A stretch of 64,000 bases of DNA, from NCBI RefSeq assembly GCF_001638985.1, contig NW_017265136.1:1384726-1448725 (forward strand), given 5' to 3'. A program made the position numbers and the translations under genes. Source of the DNA: Phycomyces blakesleeanus NRRL 1555(-) (taxonomy: Eukaryota > Mucoromycota > Mucoromycetes > Mucorales > Phycomycetaceae). Positions 61,435 through 64,000 of this stretch are shown here, in pieces. Below the pieces are notes generated by a model. The model did no database searches, was not told the origin of the DNA, and saw only the letters and a list, made by a program, of their open reading frames with translations. Positions within the stretch are counted from its first letter, which is position 1, and each line of letters opens with the position of its first letter.

Positions 61435-63976
61435 ATGTCGACTGAAGCCCCCACTCAATTTTCGTGTAAGATTGAAGAAAAGACCGTAGGCTAAAGAGCC
61501 TCATCATCTGATGTTTATAATGTGTAGATCGTGCTCAGAAGGAGCTGACCATCTGGAGTGGATATCCAGAGTATCAGCCTCTCAAGACCTTCGAAAAGTA
61601 ATACATACATCTTTTTTTTTTAAAAAAAAAAGGGAAATTCGGAATGAATGAATTTAAGAATCTAATGGTTTTTTTCTTTATGTTTTCCCTCTTCTTTTTT
61701 TTTAAAAAAAAACCAAAAACCAAAAACAATTGAAATGAACTATTTAATAGGCCTGAGACTGCTACTCGTGCTTTTCAGTATAGCAAGTACGGTCATGCCT
61801 ATGCTTATGCTACTAACGAAAGGTATGAACGATTGGAATAAATTATAAGAAGAAAAGGTACTGCGGAAGCTATAATACTTACTTTATTTTATCTGGGCTA
61901 CAGCGTAAAGGTCTATGATGCGGGAAGTCTGGAGCAGTGGTGTGAGATCAAACGCCCCAATGTTATCGATCTCTGGCTCTCTCCTCAGGGCAGCTTCGTT
62001 GCCACATGGGAACGACCTAGTAAGTACAAATAAAATAAAGAGGGGGGGGGGGATATGAGAAAAGCTACTCTTATTTTTTTTTTTGAATCCAAGACGGAAC
62101 ACTAACGCAACAACGAATTATATTTAATTTCAATTGCATTGCAACCATATTGAATTCTTCTTTTTTTTTTGTATATAAAATTTATTTCGATCGTACTTTT
62201 AATTAGCCAAGTTGGAGGATGGCTCTGGAAGCCGTAACCTCATCGTTTGGGATGCAAAGACAGGCGAAGAGATTGCTTCATTTTCTCAAAAGGCTCAGAA
62301 CAACTGGTAAAATGAACGGAGATCATTCAGTAAAAATTTGGATGATAGAAAACAAAGCAAAGGGGTTTGAGATTTAATGCTAGTAACAATAATTAGGAAT
62401 TTCCAATGGACCGATGATGAGAAATACTGCGCTCGTATGGTGACAGGAGAAGTTCAATTTTGGGAGAGCAGAAATGCTGGAAAAGGTAATGTGATCAACA
62501 TAAAATATATAATCTTAAAGGAAGAAGGGGGAGGGGGTATGAAAGACATTATTTTATATATCATGTATATTGAATTTTTCTTTCTTTCTTTCTTTATTTA
62601 TTTATTTATTTATTTTAGCCGTCTGGGCAAGACTCAAGTTGGAGGGCATTGCCCAGTTCTCGCTTAGTCCCGGAAAATCCCCTGCTGTTGCTGTGTTTGT
62701 TCCTGAACGCAAGGTAAGGCTTCTTTTTGGACAGAAAAAGCAGAACCTAAGATGGGCATCTTTTGGTTTGTTTGTTATAGGGAGCACCTGCGATCGTTCG
62801 TCTTTTCAGCGTCCCTAGCTTCAACCAGCCCTTGTCCAACAAGACTTTCTTCAAGGCCGATCGTATCCAAACATTCTGGAACGATTTGGGTACAAGTCTT
62901 TTGGTCTTGACCCAGACTGATGTTGATAAGACTGGAAAGTCATACTATGGAGGTAAAGCTTACAAGACAGTAAATGTGTATAGATCTATATGGATCATCA
63001 ACCAGCCAGACTAACCTAAAATATTTATTAGAAACCAACCTTTATTACCTCGCCGTGGCTGGTACCTTTGACTGCCGTGTACCTCTTGGTAAATTATTTC
63101 TTGTAGATGAATTTGTATATGCGTCTTAATAACCCAAAATTACAGATAAGGAGGGACCTATTCACGATGTCACCTGGGGACCAGACTCCAAGGAATTTGT
63201 TGTAGTCTATGGATGTAAGTAACATATTTTTCTTGATATATGTTTTAAAGAAAAATTAACATTTGATGCTTATTCAATCGATTGCTGATTGATTAGCCAT
63301 GCCCGCAAAGTCAACTCTGTTCGATCACCGCGCCAATCCTGTACACAGCTTCGGTATTGACCCCCGTAACTTTGTCAAGTTCAATCCTCAGGGCCGTACT
63401 ATCTGTATTGCTGGTTTCGGAAACTTGAACGGCACCATCGATCTGTGGGACCGCAAGTCTTTGACAAAGGTCAAGTCTTTCCAGGCACCAAATGCTTCTC
63501 ACTGCGAATGGTCTCCTTGTGGTCGCTATCTCTTGACAGCAACCTTGACACCTCGTCTGAGAGTAGACAACGGTTTCAAGATGTGGCATCACACTGGTAC
63601 TCTCATCTATGAAGAGAGTGTCAATGAGCTCTATCAGGTCGGATTCCGCCCTGAACCCGCAAGCAAGTACCCTATGCGTTCAATCTCACCTGCTCCTAAG
63701 CCTATCAAGGTTCTCTCGACCTTGAATGCTGATGTGAAGCCTATCGCAAAACCTCTGGGCGCATACCGTCCTCCCCACATGAGAAGTGGCGGTGCCCCTA
63801 CCAGTCTTGCTCAGGTAAAAAAAAATAACAACAGTAGTCCATAATGGGAATATTGAGATCGAAAATTGAGTTTGTAAGAAATTGACATGTTGTACAGAGA
63901 GAAGCTGATATGGCAGCTGGTCGCTCTACTTCTGGACCTCGTAAGATTCCCGGTGCCCCCGTTGGCGCTAAGTTTG
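61435..63976 (+). CDS. Eukaryotic translation initiation factor 2A (eIF2A), 3' end outside the window
   Basis: Visible exons: 61435-61465 (31 nt, MSTEAPTQFS), 61528-61597, 61751-61822, 61904-62019, 62207-62306, 62397-62485, 62619-62713, 62781-62952, 63032-63088, 63146-63214, 63297-63814 and 63898-63976. An intron then begins with gtaagc and the window ends. All phases agree. The translation is eIF2A: YRAQKELTIWSGYPEYQPL, AFQYSKYGHAYAYATNE, ETNLYYLAVAGTFDCRVPL, GPIHDVTWGPDSKEFVVVYG, FNPQGRTICIAGFGNLNGT and CEWSPCGRYLLTATLTPRLR, the beta-propeller core. After it comes the linker with KPLGAYRPPHMR and the start of a basic tail. eIF2A can deliver initiator tRNA under special conditions. Its second intron contains two T-run/A-run tracts. 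Confidence 0.95.
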
Positions 63977-64000
63977 GTAAGCTCAAAAACATATATCTAC

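Overview
The window is nuclear DNA from a filamentous fungus. It is AT-rich, genes are split by many short GT-AG introns (mostly 45-110 bp), and the proteins are fungal: GT15 mannosyltransferases, Vid27, GATA factors with the AreA-type N-terminal domain, a vacuolar carboxypeptidase and a Q-x-W lectin. A type III glutamine synthetase, the absence of Pezizomycotina or yeast hallmarks and the overall gene style suggest an early-diverging fungus, most likely Mucoromycota. That placement is inference; no rRNA or other marker is present.

Layout. 1.0-3.6 kb: CHY zinc-finger/RWD-like protein (-). 7.6-9.7 kb: two-finger GATA factor (+). 10.5-11.6 kb: thioesterase-like protein with a 4-nt microexon (+). 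11.6-19.3 kb: gene-poor, holding a very large perfect palindrome interrupted by a 100-N assembly gap. 19.3-23.2 kb: glutamine synthetase III and a multi-pass membrane protein. 23.2-27.3 kb: gene-poor. 27.3-32.5 kb: membrane protein, beta-trefoil lectin, mitochondrial PPR protein and a second GATA factor. 33.3-37.9 kb: carboxypeptidase Y-like protease and SAMHD1-like dNTPase. 38.0-43.5 kb: Nop13-like RRM protein, ZNF830-like protein and Ecdysoneless/SGT1. 45.5-50.9 kb: CDF metal transporter, dead Tc1/mariner transposase, Erv-type sulfhydryl oxidase and an unrecognised protein. 51.3-54.4 kb: Vid27. 55.0-61.2 kb: three GT15 mannosyltransferase paralogues. 61.4 kb to the end: eIF2A, cut by the window edge.

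Themes. Nitrogen control recurs. There are two GATA factors (one with the DUF1752 domain of AreA-type activators, one with a C-terminal coiled coil like the repressors), a glutamine synthetase whose upstream region carries clustered GATA sites, and a carboxypeptidase Y sharing a promoter region with the second GATA gene. Several neighbours serve the secretory or vacuolar system (GT15 cluster, carboxypeptidase, ER sulfhydryl oxidase, Vid27). Others serve RNA and translation (PPR, Nop13-like, ZNF830, eIF2A).

The most striking structure is the palindrome at 14365-16999. The geometry of its two visible repeat pairs predicts that the 100-N gap really hides about 839 bp, so the intact structure is about 3.37 kb with two 1.63-kb arms around a 110-bp centre. 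Each arm contains spliced-gene-like sequence of unknown family. Exon boundaries throughout were worked out by eye from splice sites, reading-frame continuity and family motifs; no alignment or RNA data were available.
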